Source: Mastigias papua (Eukaryota; Cnidaria; Scyphozoa; Rhizostomeae; Mastigiidae). From it: a stretch of 64,000 bases of DNA. The stretch is taken from NCBI GenBank assembly GCA_964019165.1, contig OZ025274.1, forward strand, positions 4,152,868-4,216,867, written 5' to 3'. Of this stretch, positions 63,301 through 64,000 are shown one piece after another. Both the position numbers and the translations under genes were made by a program. The notes under the pieces are model-generated. The model was not told the origin of the DNA and ran no database searches. It saw only the letters and a program-made list of their open reading frames with translations. The first letter of the stretch is position 1. Each line of letters starts with the position of its first letter.

Positions 63301-64000
63301 TAAGGCTATAACCTTTGGTTTTTGATGAAAAATGACCAGAATTGAAATTGATTGAGTTTGATTGGAGATTAAAAAGTGGTGAAAATGAGCCAATTTTGGC
63401 CAAAAAGTAAGGCTATAACCTTTGGTTTTTGATGAAAAATGACCAGAATTGAAATTGATTGATTTTGATTGGAGATTAAAAAGTGGTGAAAATGAGCCAA
63501 TTTTGGCCAAAAAGTAAGGCTATAACCTTTGGTTTTTGATGACAAATGACCAGAATTGAAATTGATTGATTTTGATTGGAGATTAGAAAGTGGTGAAAAT
63601 GAGCCAATTGTGGCCAAAAAGTAAGGCTATAACCTTTGGTTTTTGATGAAAAATGACCAGAATTGAAATTGATTGATTTTGATTGGAGATTAAAAAGTGG
63701 TGAAAATGAGCCAATTTTGGCCAAAGAGTAAGGCTATAACTTGTGGTGTTTGAGGAAAAATGACCAGAATTGAAATTGATTGAGTTTGATTGGAGATTAA
63801 AAAGTGGTAAAAATGAGCCAATTTTGGCCAAAAAGTAAGGCTATAACCTTTGGTTTTTGATGAGAAATGACCAGAATTGAAATTGATTGATTTTGATTGG
63901 AGATTAGAAAGTGGTGAAGATGAGTCAATTGTGGCCAAAAAGTAAGGCTATAACCTTTGGTTTTTGATGAAAAATGACCAGAATTGAAATTGATTGATTT
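48357..64000. repeat. 107-bp satellite DNA array, about 146 monomers, continuing past the window
   Basis: Head-to-tail monomers of 107 bp, all in the same orientation, with landmarks GATTGATTTTGATTGGAG, AAGTGGTGAAAATGAGCCAA, TTTTGGCCAAAA (a perfect palindrome), AAGGCTATAACC and GATGAAAAATGACCAGA. Single +1 insertions occur near 51129, 58767, 60606 and 62426; otherwise the period is exact. Monomers at the left edge (48.4-51 kb) vary singly. From about 51.5 kb, blocks of several monomers recur. Each monomer has minus-strand ATG and stop words, so a frame of about 82 codons begins every 107 bases; since 107 is not divisible by 3 these frames rotate and overlap and are not genes. Whether the array is centromeric, pericentromeric or dispersed is unknown. 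Confidence 0.98.

Noticed and set aside
48314..63938. More than 130 overlapping minus-strand reading frames of about 82 codons (MAKIGSFSPLFNLQSKSIN...)
   Set aside because: They arise because each 107-bp satellite monomer carries the same ATG and stop words and 107 is not a multiple of three, so each frame crosses just over two monomers before stopping. They overlap each other in different frames.
48357..64000. Regular repeats that could look like a CRISPR array
   Set aside because: The whole 107-bp unit is conserved with no unique spacers, no cas genes are present, and the setting is an animal genome.

Overview
This is nuclear DNA from an animal, most likely a marine invertebrate and possibly a cnidarian. 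The evidence is many short GT-AG exons, a multi-domain adhesion GPCR, AT-rich introns full of decayed DNA transposons, and a LINE with an (ATT)n tail. The species cannot be fixed from this window. No bacterial-type gene, operon, CRISPR array or rRNA was seen.

Layout. (1) Positions 1-28.9 kb hold the 3' three quarters of TRAPPC11 (foie gras), a TRAPP III tethering-complex subunit acting in ER-to-Golgi traffic and autophagy. I placed 28 plus-strand exons from 1135 to the stop at 28613. They join in frame to 844 codons with no internal stop, and the first ~290 residues lie upstream of the window. Its introns carry a 14-bp minisatellite, a (CA)n tract, a 2.8-kb hAT transposon with a perfect 8-bp target duplication, a LINE tail with a 13-bp target duplication, and several TIR-bearing MITEs. 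(2) Positions 28.9-32.4 kb are intergenic: simple repeats and a 5'-truncated LINE whose reverse transcriptase is broken by one extra A in an A10 run. (3) Positions 32,417-47,768 hold a complete plus-strand adhesion GPCR in 14 exons (912 residues): signal peptide, Thr/Ser-rich stretch, Ig-like domain, HRM domain, GAIN/GPS and seven membrane helices. (4) From about 48.36 kb to the window end is one satellite array of about 146 copies of a 107-bp monomer. It starts about 160 bp past the receptor's candidate poly(A) signal and runs off the window.

The two genes have no obvious functional link; they are tandem neighbours on the same strand. The satellite is the most unusual object here: left-edge monomers are mixed, while the interior shows multi-monomer blocks duplicated at irregular spacings, as expected from unequal exchange. 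The many ~82-codon minus-strand reading frames in it are a by-product of the monomer length, not genes.

Limits: all exon boundaries were read by eye from splice consensus, reading phase and remembered family similarity. No alignment, RNA or database search was possible. I found no convincing undescribed gene system.
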